NCBI RefSeq assembly: GCF_025290835.2
Contig: NZ_JAOCQD020000001.1
Location: 744,001 to 808,000 of the forward strand
Direction: 5' to 3'
From: Aquabacterium sp. OR-4
GTDB lineage: Bacteria; Pseudomonadota; Gammaproteobacteria; Burkholderiales; Burkholderiaceae_C
DNA: 64,000 nucleotides
The notes beneath the pieces were generated by a model. That model saw only the letters and a program-made list of their open reading frames with translations. It did not search any database and was not told the origin of the DNA. The first letter of the stretch is position 1. Each line of letters begins with the position of its first letter. This document shows, in pieces, positions 19,753-27,427 of this stretch. The translations under genes were made by a program, and so were the position numbers.

Positions 19753-21630
19753 ATGAGGGCCTTGATGTATCTCCCGCTTTGCCGTCCGTGGCCGCGACCC
19801 CGACCTGGCACCGCGCCGCGGCTGTGGGCCTTGCTGGGGGTGTTTCTGGTCTGGCTGCTGGGTTTGGGCGGGGTTGCTCCTGCCAAGGCCGCAGAGCAGT
19901 TTCTCGCGCCGGAGCAGGCGTTCCAGGTTTCGGCTGCCCTGGTGTCGGCGCAGCGTGCCGAGGTGCTGGTGCGCATCGCCGAGGGCTACTACCTCTACCG
20001 TGAGCCACTGAAGATCACGGCGGAGGGTGCAGCCTTGGGCCCACTCGAGGTGCCTGCCGGCAAAGTCAAGTTCGACGAGAACTTCGGCAAGGAGGTCGAG
20101 ACCTACCGTGGCGAGCTGCAGGTGGGCGTGCCGCTGCAGCCGGCGGGCAGCGCCCCGGTCACGCTGGAGGTCGTGGTGCAGGGCTGTGCGGATGCCGGCC
20201 TGTGCTATCCACCGCAGGCCCTGAAGATCGCGCTGGATGCCAGCCGTCCGACGGCCGGCAGTGCGACCACCAGCCCAGCGCCGATCGTGCCGAACAGCGC
20301 CACCGCAAGCCAGGGCAATGCGCGCGGCTGGCTGGACGATGCCGCGGTAGGCGAGGTGCTGCGCAGCGGCCGGCTCTGGCCTGCGCTGCTGGTGTTCTTC
20401 GGCCTCGGCCTGATGCTCAGCCTGACGCCCTGCGTGCTGCCCATGCTGCCCATCCTGTCGTCGCTGATCGTCGGGCAGCAGCCCTGCGCGTCACGCGGGC
20501 GCGGTCTGGCGCTGGCCACGGCCTACTCGCTGGGCATGGCGCTGGTGTACACCGCGCTCGGCATCGCGGCTGGCCTGGCTGGGGAGGGTTTTGCTGCTGC
20601 GCTGCAAACGCCCTGGGCCCTCGGGGTCTTCTCGGCGCTGCTGGTCGTGCTGGCCTTGTCGATGTTCGATGTCTACGAGTTGCGTCTGCCTGCCGCGATG
20701 ACCACGCAGTTGACGGTGCATTGCAACCGGCTGCGCGCGGGCCAGCTGATGGGTGTGTTTGCGATGGGTGGCGTGTCGGCGCTGATCGTCAGCCCCTGTG
20801 TCAGCGCCCCGCTGGCCGGCGCGCTGATGTTCATCAGCCAGAGTCGCGATGTGGTGCTGGGCGGCGGGGCCTTGTTTGCGCTGGCCATGGGCATGAGCGT
20901 GCCCTTGCTGTTGCTGGGCGCGTCGGCGGGACGCTGGTTGCCCAAGGCGGGCCCTTGGATGCAGATGATCAAGCGCCTGTTCGGCGTGCTGATGCTGGCG
21001 GTGGCCTTGTGGGTGGCCCAGCCGCTGCTGCAGGTCTCTGTGGCGTTGGCGATTTGGGGCCTGCTGCTGATGTTGCTCGGCTTCTTGCTCAAACCTTTTG
21101 CGCCGCATGCGGCGCACCAGCACCCGGTGCGCGACAGCCTCGGGCGTGCCATGGGTCTGGCGGCACTGGCCTGGGGCCTGGCGCAATTGGTCGGCGCGGC
21201 ATCCGGAGGCCGCGATCCTCTGCAACCGCTGGCGCATCTGGTGGCCGGGGCCCGTGCGGCCGAGCCCGCCGCGCCGGCCTTTCGTGTCATCCATACGCAG
21301 GCCGAGTTCGATGCCGCGCTGCGCGATGCCGGTGGTCAGCGCCTGATCCTTGATTTCTATGCCGACTGGTGTGTCTCGTGCAAGGAGATGGAGCGCTTCA
21401 CGTTCCGCGACGCCAACGTTGCGCAGCGCATGCAGGCCGCCGTGCTGATCAAGGCCGACGTCACGGCCAATACAGAGGATCAACGCGCGATGCTCAAGCG
21501 CTTCGGTCTGTTCGGTCCGCCGGGCACCTTGTTCTTTGATGGACAAGGGCGTGAGCTGCTGGCCAGCCGGGTGATCGGCTACCAGGACGCAGCCCGCTTC
21601 AAGCGCACGCTCGACGCCGTTGGCCTGTGA
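19753..21630 (+). CDS. dsbD: Thiol:disulfide interchange protein DsbD
   Basis: DsbD carries reducing power from cytosolic thioredoxin across the inner membrane to DsbC, DsbG and CcmG in the periplasm. The 625-residue protein has a signal sequence ending near residue 46, and an N-terminal domain with the cysteine pair GCADAGLCYPP near 145-151. An eight-span membrane domain follows, with TPCVLPMLP near 226 and SPCVSAP near 346, then a C-terminal thioredoxin domain with WCVSCKE near 538-543. All three cysteine pairs are intact. The ATG at 19753 is chosen because the signal peptide begins there; the frame is open further upstream. Confidence 0.96.
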   Translation: MRALMYLPLCRPWPRPRPGTAPRLWALLGVFLVWLLGLGGVAPAKAAEQFLAPEQAFQVSAALVSAQRAEVLVRIAEGYYLYREPLKITAEGAALGPLEVPAGKVKFDENFGKEVETYRGELQVGVPLQPAGSAPVTLEVVVQGCADAGLCYPPQALKIALDASRPTAGSATTSPAPIVPNSATASQGNARGWLDDAAVGEVLRSGRLWPALLVFFGLGLMLSLTPCVLPMLPILSSLIVGQQPCASRGRGLALATAYSLGMALVYTALGIAAGLAGEGFAAALQTPWALGVFSALLVVLALSMFDVYELRLPAAMTTQLTVHCNRLRAGQLMGVFAMGGVSALIVSPCVSAPLAGALMFISQSRDVVLGGGALFALAMGMSVPLLLLGASAGRWLPKAGPWMQMIKRLFGVLMLAVALWVAQPLLQVSVALAIWGLLLMLLGFLLKPFAPHAAHQHPVRDSLGRAMGLAALAWGLAQLVGAASGGRDPLQPLAHLVAGARAAEPAAPAFRVIHTQAEFDAALRDAGGQRLILDFYADWCVSCKEMERFTFRDANVAQRMQAAVLIKADVTANTEDQRAMLKRFGLFGPPGTLFFDGQGRELLASRVIGYQDAARFKRTLDAVGL

Positions 21631-21644
21631 CTCAACGAAAGTTC

Positions 21645-21672
21645 TTGCAGACGCTTGAAAGCATGCTATAGT
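21645..21672 (+). promoter_or_regulatory. Promoter of the initiator tRNA gene
   Basis: TTGCAG at 21645-21650 and TATAGT at 21667-21672 with a 16-bp spacer lie 12 bp before the tRNA gene. The fit and position support a sigma-70 promoter for this monocistronic tRNA unit. Confidence 0.7.
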
Positions 21673-21684
21673 GCTAGCTTCAGT

Positions 21685-21761
<77 letters not shown>

Positions 21762-21800
21762 AGAAATCAGCAGTTGAATCAACGAGTCAGCTGCGAAGCG

Positions 21801-21826
21801 AAAGCCACCCAAGCGGGTGGCTTTTT
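21801..21826 (+). terminator. Terminator after tRNA-fMet
   Basis: AAAGCCACCC (21801-21810) pairs perfectly with GGGTGGCTTT (21815-21824) around the loop AAGC, followed by TT and a T-rich stretch. It is 40 nt after the tRNA and is the natural end of that transcript. Confidence 0.9.
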
Positions 21827-21844
21827 GCTTTGTGCCGCGCCCAT

Positions 21845-21958
21845 GCATTGGCATTGGCATTGGCATTGGCATTGGCATTGGCATTGGCATTGGCATTGGC
21901 ATTGGCATTGGCATTGGCATTGGCATTGGCATTGGCATTGGCATTGGCATTGGCATTG
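21845..21958 (+). repeat. Hexanucleotide tandem repeat (GCATTG)19
   Basis: Nineteen uninterrupted copies of GCATTG span 114 bp, about 20 bp after the tRNA terminator and 42 bp before the IS66 end. Because the unit is 6 nt, every frame is open and encodes dipeptide repeats (Leu-Ala, His-Trp, Gly-Ile, Met-Pro), but none belongs to a recognisable gene. Perfect identity suggests recent expansion by slippage, so copy number is likely variable between strains. Confidence 0.95.
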
Positions 21959-22000
21959 GTTCAGCTTGGGTCTGTGCAGCGCGCGGCAAGCGCGTCAGGC

Positions 22001-22027
22001 GTGAGCGTCTGGCCGTCCCATCTTGAC
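22001..22027 (+). repeat. IS66 terminal inverted repeat, end distal to tnpA
   Basis: The end reads inward GTGAGCGTCTGGCCGTCCCA and continues TCTTGA. It matches the other end at 25024-25050 except at positions 8, 11 and 15 within the first 26. It lies directly after the 8-bp direct repeat CGTCAGGC at 21993-22000. Confidence 0.93.
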
Positions 22028-22046
22028 GAGTGGACTGGCCCCGTTG

Positions 22047-22559
22047 CTATGGCCTGGGCTTGACCGCCCCGACGAAGGCAACACACTCCACCAGGTTGAG
22101 CGCGCCCAGCATGAGGTACTTCTCCGCCTCGGTGCGAACGCCCATCAGGTCGTGTTCGTCGAGCCAGCCGTATACGAAGGCCAGCAGGTAGCGCTCGGCA
22201 TGTTCAGTGTGGAACTGTTCGACGACCTTGGTCGCCAGTTCCTGCGGCAAGCCTTCGTTGAAGCGCGCACGGGCCGTCAGGCGCTGCAGGCAGCCGTCCT
22301 GGATGTCCTCGGTGATCAGCGGCCACTGGTGCCCGCTGAGCTTCATCGCCTGGAAGGTGACCAACAGGACGTGCAGCGCCACCTCCAGCTGCGACATGTC
22401 CGCCCCCATGCCCGGCAGCGCCAGGATCGAGGCGAGCATGTTGGGCTGCTGGGCGTAGATCTCGTCGGCCAGGCGCACCTTCTGGTCGTGGCTCATGCGG
22501 CGCACGGCGACGTCGGCCTCGATCACCACCCACTGCGCGAGCCGTCCCATCAACTTCAA
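22047..22559 (-). CDS. Accessory protein of the IS66 element, function unknown
   Basis: The 170-residue protein starts 6 nt after the tnpC stop and ends about 20 bp inside the inverted repeat, so it is carried by the element and probably cotranscribed with tnp genes. It looks soluble and acidic to neutral, with helical segments such as MSHDQKVRLADEIYAQQPNM and EQFHTEHAERYLLAFVYGWL. I see no HTH, zinc motif, signal peptide or catalytic motif that I recognise. IS66 elements normally carry only three genes, so this is a passenger of unknown role. Confidence 0.8.
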   Translation of the reverse strand: MKLMGRLAQWVVIEADVAVRRMSHDQKVRLADEIYAQQPNMLASILALPGMGADMSQLEVALHVLLVTFQAMKLSGHQWPLITEDIQDGCLQRLTARARFNEGLPQELATKVVEQFHTEHAERYLLAFVYGWLDEHDLMGVRTEAEKYLMLGALNLVECVAFVGAVKPRP

Positions 22560-22565
22560 CTTCAG

Positions 22566-24199
22566 TCAGGCCGGCCGCCAGCGATGCGGCAGCAGTTCGT
22601 CCAGCCGGTGGCTGGGGTGCAGGTGGATGCGCGCCAGCACGTCGCGCAGGTAGGCCCACGGATCCAGGCCATTGAGCTTGGCCGACTGAACCAGGCTCAT
22701 CACCACCGCCGCGCGCTGCCCGGCCAGCGCGCTGCCGGCGAACAGCCAGTTCTTGGCGCCCAGCTTCCACGGCTTGATCTGCCGCTCGATGAGGTTGTTG
22801 TCGATGGCCACCGCCCCGTCGTCCAGGTGCAGCGTGAGCGCCTTCCAGGCGTTCAGGCTGTAGTCGATGGCCTCGGCGATCTTGGTGCCGTCCGGCACCT
22901 GCGTGCGCTGCAGCTTCAGCCACACCTCGAACTCCTCCCACAGCGGCCGGCTGAAGCCCTGACGTGCGTGCCGACGCTCCTCGCAGCCCATCTCGGCGAA
23001 GGCGGCCTCGGCCCGGTAGATTCGGCTCCAGCGCAGCATCGCCTCGGTGGCCACCACGCTGGCACTGTGGCCGCCGCGGCTGAGTTCCTCGAAGCGGCGC
23101 CGGGCATGCGCGGCGCAGGCCGCTGCCTTGCGCTGCGGGTAGACCTTGGCATCGAGTACGCCGTTGTAGCCGGCGTACTGATCGGTGATCAGGGTGCCGT
23201 TCCACACTGGCTCAGGCGATGGCGGCCCCTTGCCGCCCAGGAAGGCCACCGGGTATTGCGCCCCGCGTCCCAGGCAGAACTCGTAGATCACGCCCGGGTG
23301 CGGATCGTGGTGGCTGCGCGCCCAGGCCCAGACGTAGACCTTCTTCGTCTTGCCTGCGCCCGGGTCAGCAGCGGCAGCGGCGTCTCGTCGGCGTGCAGCA
23401 CCGTGCAGCTGAGGATGAAGCGCCGCTGCAACTCGAACAGCGGCTCCAGCGATACGCCACCGGCGCCGCCCCAGGATGCCAGCGTCGAGCGCGGCGTGTG
23501 CACGCCCGAACGTGCGTTGATCGGCGCCTGCCGGTAGTACGGCAGGTGGTCGACGAAGCGGCTGATCAGCGTGTGCGCCACCAAGCCCGCAGCCGGGATG
23601 CCACCGTCGACCACGTCCGGCTCGGCCGGCTCCTGGTGCAGTTGCTGGCAGCACTTGCAGGCCCACTTGCCGTAGATGTGCCGGTGCACGAAGAACTTCG
23701 CCGGGATGATGTCCAGCTTCTCGCTGACGTCCTCGCCGATGCGCTGCATCGGCCGGCCGCAGTCGGTGTTTGGGCAGGTGGTGTCCTCGGGCTCGTGGCG
23801 GTGCTCGACGCGCTCCAGGTGCTCGGGCAGTGCCCGGCGACGGGGCTTGCGGGGTGGCGCCTTCGGGGCCTTGGGTGTCTCGGGCAAGCCGCGCTGCAAC
23901 TCGGCCAGCTTCGCCCTCAGGCTGGCCTCGTCCTCGGCCATGACTTCAGCGAACAGCAGCCGCTGTGCGGCCGTCATCGACTCGGTCTTGGCGTCGAACT
24001 TCCAGCGCTTGAGCCGCGCGAGCTCGAAGTTGAGCTTGTCGATCTTGACTCGGGCCAGCGCAATCTCGCGCTCGCGCCGGGCCAGCTCATGCGCATCGGC
24101 CTGGGCCTGCTGCTTCAATCGCTCAATCAGTGCGGCCACCTCGGCCGGCAGGCTCGTCACATCGATGGCGTCGGCAGATTCACCCGGCATGCGCAGCAT
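22566..24199 (-). pseudogene. tnpC: IS66 transposase TnpC, broken by a 1-base frameshift
   Basis: This is the DDE transposase of IS66. The N-terminal part has a coiled coil (near ALIERLKQQAQADAHELA), a zinc-finger region with CPNTDCGRPM and KCCQQL, and the first Asp in VLHADETPLPLL. The C-terminal part continues in another frame with ITDQYAGYNG (second Asp) and DNNLIERQIKPWKLGAKNW (Glu). Reading is broken near 23366: one C on the + strand (a G in the coding strand) is missing, and restoring it would give LLDPGAGKTKKVY and a protein of 544 residues. Sequencing error or programmed shifting are less likely alternatives. Confidence 0.9.
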
Positions 24200-24271
24200 G
24201 GTGCCGCGCCTGCCGCCACGGCACCATTGGCACTTGTGCTGTCAACGGCCCCCGGCCGTCGTATTGCTCGA

Positions 24272-24616
24272 TCAGCAGCGGCGTATGGTGGCCAGTTCGC
24301 CCAGGCGCTGCCAGGGCAGGCCCAGCGTCAGCGCCTCGAACTGCTGCGTGCTGAGCTGCAACGCGCAAGCTGCCGAGCCCGCCTCGGCCGTGTGCCTGAC
24401 GAAGCGGCCAGCATGCAGCCGGCGCGTGGCGCACCACACGCCGAAGCCGTCGTGCACGAGCAGCTTGAGCCGGCTTGCGCGCGCATTGGCGAAGAGGTAG
24501 CCGTGGTGCGCGCGCGCCTCGCCCAGCGTGTTGACCACCACTGTCAGCAGCCGGTCGGCACCGGCACGCATGTCCTGCGGCTGGGTGCACAACCACAGCG
24601 TGTCGATACGGATCAA
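24272..24616 (-). CDS. tnpB: IS66 accessory protein TnpB (Orf2)
   Basis: The 114-residue protein reads MIRIDTLWLCTQPQDMRAGA at its start and contains HHGYLFANARASRLKLLVHD, both hallmarks of IS66 Orf2. The end FEALTLGLPWQRLG is also typical. The start is a TTG that overlaps the tnpA stop (TTGA), a common coupling in this family. It is needed for transposition of IS66 elements together with TnpA and TnpC, but its biochemical role is not known. Confidence 0.93.
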   Translation of the reverse strand: MIRIDTLWLCTQPQDMRAGADRLLTVVVNTLGEARAHHGYLFANARASRLKLLVHDGFGVWCATRRLHAGRFVRHTAEAGSAACALQLSTQQFEALTLGLPWQRLGELATIRRC

Positions 24617-24978
24617 CGCAGCCACTCCCGCAGCCAAGCCCCGCACTCGCTGGCGGCCTGGCCGGGCCAGATGATGCTCACGGTGGTCGCGCCACGGCGC
24701 AGCTCGATGCGGATGTCCGGCAGCGCGCCGGCCGTGCTCGGCGGCAGCGGCAGCGCGATGAACTGCGGGGCTGGAGTCGCAGCATTCGCGTCCTGTGCGG
24801 CCGCTGCAACCCGTTCCTGCCGGCGCCAGGCATGCACCATGTTCGCGTTCAGACCGTGCGACTGCGCCACACTGGCCACCGATGCGCCGGGCTGCTCGCA
24901 TTCCGCCAGCACCTGTTGCCTCAGCGCGGGGGGATGCTGGCGCACCTTCTTGCGTGTCGAGTGTTCCATCGTGTCCAT
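24613..24978 (-). CDS. tnpA: IS66 accessory protein TnpA (Orf1)
   Basis: The 121-residue protein carries a helix-turn-helix near residues 17-50 with QQVLAECEQPGASVASVAQS followed by HGLNANMVHAWRR, typical of IS66 Orf1 and IS3-like OrfA proteins. It probably binds DNA at the element ends. The first ATG is at 24978, with a second ATG three codons later. It overlaps tnpB by 4 nt. The tail DIRIELRRGATTVSIIWPGQ resembles the conserved IS66 Orf1 C-terminus. Confidence 0.92.
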   Translation of the reverse strand: MDTMEHSTRKKVRQHPPALRQQVLAECEQPGASVASVAQSHGLNANMVHAWRRQERVAAAAQDANAATPAPQFIALPLPPSTAGALPDIRIELRRGATTVSIIWPGQAASECGAWLREWLR

Positions 24979-25023
24979 GACAGAGTTGTCGTGGACACGA
25001 GACTGGCGCGACGATCGCTGTCG

Positions 25024-25050
25024 TTCAAGATGGGATGGCTAGCCGCTCAC
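25024..25050 (-). repeat. IS66 terminal inverted repeat, tnpA end
   Basis: Read inward on the minus strand, the end is GTGAGCGGCTAGCCATCCCA and continues TCTTGAA. It is followed outside by the direct repeat CGTCAGGC at 25051-25058. The spacing to tnpA (about 45 bp) leaves room for the element's own promoter. Confidence 0.93.
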
Positions 25051-25058
25051 CGTCAGGC

Positions 25059-25316
25059 GGGGCTGCGGCTTCTTGGCGTTTCGCCTGCGCGGCACTTTGG
25101 CCGTTGTTTGACGCTTCTGCCTAGAAATAGTCCGAACGGATCGGGCTGCAACGGTGTACCATCGGGAAAGTCAGGCTTGCTATAGACCGTCTCTCGAGGT
25201 CTCCTCTGTTCCCCGCTGGTGTCGCCACCGGGTCCCGGTCGAATCCCCCCGTTGAACTTCTGTGCTACTGGCACTGCGTGGCAGTGTGCTGCGCAGCATT
25301 TTCAAAGGAAATCGAC
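25059..25316. other. Gene-free leader upstream of the cold-shock gene
   Basis: No gene is visible in this 258-bp stretch after the IS66 target repeat. It holds TTGACG at 25108-25113 without a clear -10 partner, a CTATAG near 25175, and a ribosome binding site AAAGGAA at 25304-25310. Cold-shock genes often have long structured leaders, so much of this may be the 5' UTR of csp. The IS66 insertion lies upstream of all these sites. Confidence 0.4.
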
Positions 25317-25526
25317 ATGACGACTCAAACCGGCACCGTGAAGTGGTTCAACGAGGGCAAGGGCTTCGGCTTCATCGCCCCTGATGACGGCAGCAAGGAT
25401 CTCTTCGCTCACTTCAGCGAGATCAAGGGCACGGGCTTCAAGACCCTGGCCGAGAACCAGCGCGTCGAGTTCGAAGTGACCGACGGCAAGAAGGGCCCCC
25501 AAGCCTCGAACATCCGCCCGGTCTGA
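25317..25526 (+). CDS. csp: Cold-shock protein, CspA family
   Basis: The 69-residue protein is one OB-fold cold-shock domain that binds single-stranded RNA and DNA and acts as an RNA chaperone. The RNA-binding motifs are [15 protein letters not shown] (RNP1, KGFGFI) and DLFAHFSEI (RNP2-like). The ATG at 25317 follows AAAGGAA by 6 nt and gives the family start [11 protein letters not shown]. It is monocistronic or cotranscribed with the protease-like gene 60 bp downstream. Confidence 0.97.
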   Translation: MTTQTGTVKWFNEGKGFGFIAPDDGSKDLFAHFSEIKGTGFKTLAENQRVEFEVTDGKKGPQASNIRPV

Positions 25527-25585
25527 TCGCCGGACGGGCAGGCGGACGGCTCCGGTTCTAGGCACCGGACCAGCCGCCAGCCGCC

Positions 25586-26566
25586 GTGAGAAACCTCCAG
25601 GAAGCCACCGAGCGCATCTGCGAACTCAAGGGCAGCCTGGTGGCCCTGGAAACGCTGGCTGCGGCCATGCTGCATGTCATCTCTGACGAGCAGCGGCAGC
25701 GGCTGCGCCAGGTACTCGAACGGCATGCGGAAGTGGCGCGATCAGTCTTGATCCATGCGCCCATTTCCGAGCTCACCATCGGTGCTTTCGAGCACAGCGT
25801 TGCACGCAGCCTCGGGCTGATTGGCGACGCCGCCGCTCCGCGGCGATCGGTTGAGCCGATGATGCGCACCACGGTGCGCATCCACACATTCGAAGGCCCG
25901 CGCGTGCTCACTGCCGCGACGGGCTTTTTCTTTGAGCGCGATGCGCGGCTGTTTCTCGTGACCAGCCGGCATGTGCTGCTTGATGAAGCCAGCGGGCACC
26001 GGCCCGACCACATCGCGCTGCGACTGCACTGTGACGAGAGCGACCTGACCCGCTGCAGCGACTGCGCCGTGCCGCTCTACCGGCAAGGCCAGGCTGGCTG
26101 GCGCGAAAGCCGCGACGGCAGCGGCGTGATCGATGTGGCCGCGCTGGAAATCGATCGCGCGGCGCTGCCGCCGTCGGCGCTGCTGCGTGCCTTCACGCCG
26201 GCCCATCTGCCCGGCCCGCAAGCCACGGTGGAGGCGGCGTGTCCGGTGGCCATCGTGGGCTTTGCGCCGGGGCTTCAGGATGCCGTGCATCACCTGCCGC
26301 TGGTGCGGCAGGCCAGCATCGCCTCGTCGTACGGTGTGCCCTACCAGGGCCGCGGCTGCTTTCTGCTGGATACCCGCGGGCAAGCCGGTTTGAGCGGGTC
26401 GCCGGTGCTGGGCAGTGCCCCGCATGCCGGCCAGCGGGCCGACGGCCTACCGTGGCTGCTGCTGGGCGTGCTCTCGGCGCGTCTGGGCGCTGGTGATGGC
26501 GGCGATGACGCCGGCCTGGGCCGCGCCTGGTATGCCGAAGTGCTGATGGCCCTCACGGCCGCCTGA
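25586..26566 (+). CDS. Trypsin-fold serine protease-like protein
   Basis: The 326-residue protein has a helical N-terminus (residues 1-55, probably coiled coil) and then a trypsin-like core. The candidate triad is His in FLVTSRHVLLD (about 128), Asp in GVIDVAALEI (about 183) and Ser in GLSGSPV (about 270); the usual GDSGGP is changed to GLSGSP. No signal peptide or membrane span is seen, so it may act in the cytoplasm. The start is GTG at 25586 with no clear ribosome binding site, so a later start such as the Met near residue 28 is possible. Its role is unknown. Confidence 0.75.
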   Translation: MRNLQEATERICELKGSLVALETLAAAMLHVISDEQRQRLRQVLERHAEVARSVLIHAPISELTIGAFEHSVARSLGLIGDAAAPRRSVEPMMRTTVRIHTFEGPRVLTAATGFFFERDARLFLVTSRHVLLDEASGHRPDHIALRLHCDESDLTRCSDCAVPLYRQGQAGWRESRDGSGVIDVAALEIDRAALPPSALLRAFTPAHLPGPQATVEAACPVAIVGFAPGLQDAVHHLPLVRQASIASSYGVPYQGRGCFLLDTRGQAGLSGSPVLGSAPHAGQRADGLPWLLLGVLSARLGAGDGGDDAGLGRAWYAEVLMALTAA

Positions 26567-26643
26567 AGCCTGCGCCGGGGAGCCGGTTTGCGGCTGCAGG
26601 CGGCCGCCAGGCCATGGCATGCTGCCGGCCAGGAGGTCTCGAC

Positions 26644-27363
26644 GTGAACGATTCCCTGGCCGATGTGAAGGCGCTGGTGTTCGACGTGTTCGGCACCCTG
26701 GTGGATTGGCGCGGCGGCGTTGCGCGTGAGGCCGAGCTGGCGCTGGCGCCGCTGGGCCTGCAGGCCGACTGGGCCGAGCTGGCCGACGACTGGCGCGCGC
26801 AGTATCAGCCGGCGATGGAAGAGGTGCGCAGCGGCCGCCTGCCGTACGCCCGGCTGGACGCCCTGCACCGCCGCAACCTTGACCTGGTACTGCAGCAGCG
26901 TGGGTGGGCCGCGCAGGTGGACGACGCCACCCGGCAGTCGCTCAACCGCGCCTGGCATCGGCTGGATGCCTGGCCCGATGTGGTGCCGGCCCTGGCCCGC
27001 CTGCGTCGTCGTTTCCTGCTGGCCCCCTGCTCCAACGGGCACATCGCGTTGATGGTGGCGCTGGCGCGCCGCAATGGCATGGTGTGGGATGCCGTCTGCG
27101 GCGCCGAACTGGCGCGTGACTACAAGCCCCAGGCCGTGGTCTACCAGGCAGCGGCCGCGGCCTTTGATCTGCCGCCGGCGCAGCTGCTGATGGTGGCGGC
27201 GCATTCGTCGGATCTGGCGGCGGCCCGTGCGGCGGGCCTGCGCACGGCCTTCATCCCGCGGCCCGACGAGAGCGGCCCGGGCCGTGGCGAGCAACGCGCC
27301 AGTTGCGCGGTGGACGCCAGCGCCGACAGCCTGCTGGCGCTGGCGGCCCAACTGGGTTGCTGA
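26644..27363 (+). CDS. Haloacid dehalogenase, type II (HAD superfamily)
   Basis: The 239-residue protein has the HAD motifs: the nucleophile Asp14 in FDVFGTLVDW, the Ser/Asn motif in APCSNGHIALM, the lysine in ARDYKPQAVVY, and VAAHSSDLAAARAAGL near the end. The set resembles L-2-haloacid dehalogenases, but many such proteins hydrolyse phosphate esters, so the substrate is uncertain. The start is GTG at 26644, 7 nt after a perfect AGGAGG; the upstream ATG frame at 26614 has no such site. It converges with the glk-hexR gene with 64 bp between stops. Confidence 0.88.
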   Translation: MNDSLADVKALVFDVFGTLVDWRGGVAREAELALAPLGLQADWAELADDWRAQYQPAMEEVRSGRLPYARLDALHRRNLDLVLQQRGWAAQVDDATRQSLNRAWHRLDAWPDVVPALARLRRRFLLAPCSNGHIALMVALARRNGMVWDAVCGAELARDYKPQAVVYQAAAAAFDLPPAQLLMVAAHSSDLAAARAAGLRTAFIPRPDESGPGRGEQRASCAVDASADSLLALAAQLGC

Positions 27364-27427
27364 TGCGGCGGTGAGGCGCTTGGCCTGCGTTGTGCCGTGT
27401 TGCGGGTGCGGCCTCGGGCGACCTGGC

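Larger units (their letters stand above)
22001..25050 (-). mobile_element. Complete IS66-family insertion sequence with target duplication
   Basis: The element is 3050 bp. Its ends are inverted repeats that begin GTGAGCG and match in 23 of the first 26 positions (22001-22026 and 25050-25025). The direct repeat CGTCAGGC flanks it at 21993-22000 and 25051-25058; 8 bp is the duplication size known for IS66. Inside, on the minus strand, lie tnpA, tnpB, tnpC and one extra gene. tnpC carries a single-base frameshift, so the copy is probably not autonomous, although the intact ends and perfect target repeat point to a recent insertion. Confidence 0.95.

Noticed and set aside
22023..25042. Long + strand frames across the IS66 element
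   Set aside because: The minus strand encodes clear TnpA, TnpB and TnpC motifs; the + strand frames are shadows.
25200..25255. tRNA-like piece with GGTCGAATCC resembling a T-arm
   Set aside because: No matching acceptor, D or anticodon arms could be built around it, and the T-loop lacks one T.
27364..27427. Bidirectional terminator between the HAD hydrolase and glk-hexR
   Set aside because: The 64-bp convergent gap has no clear stem with T-run on either strand.
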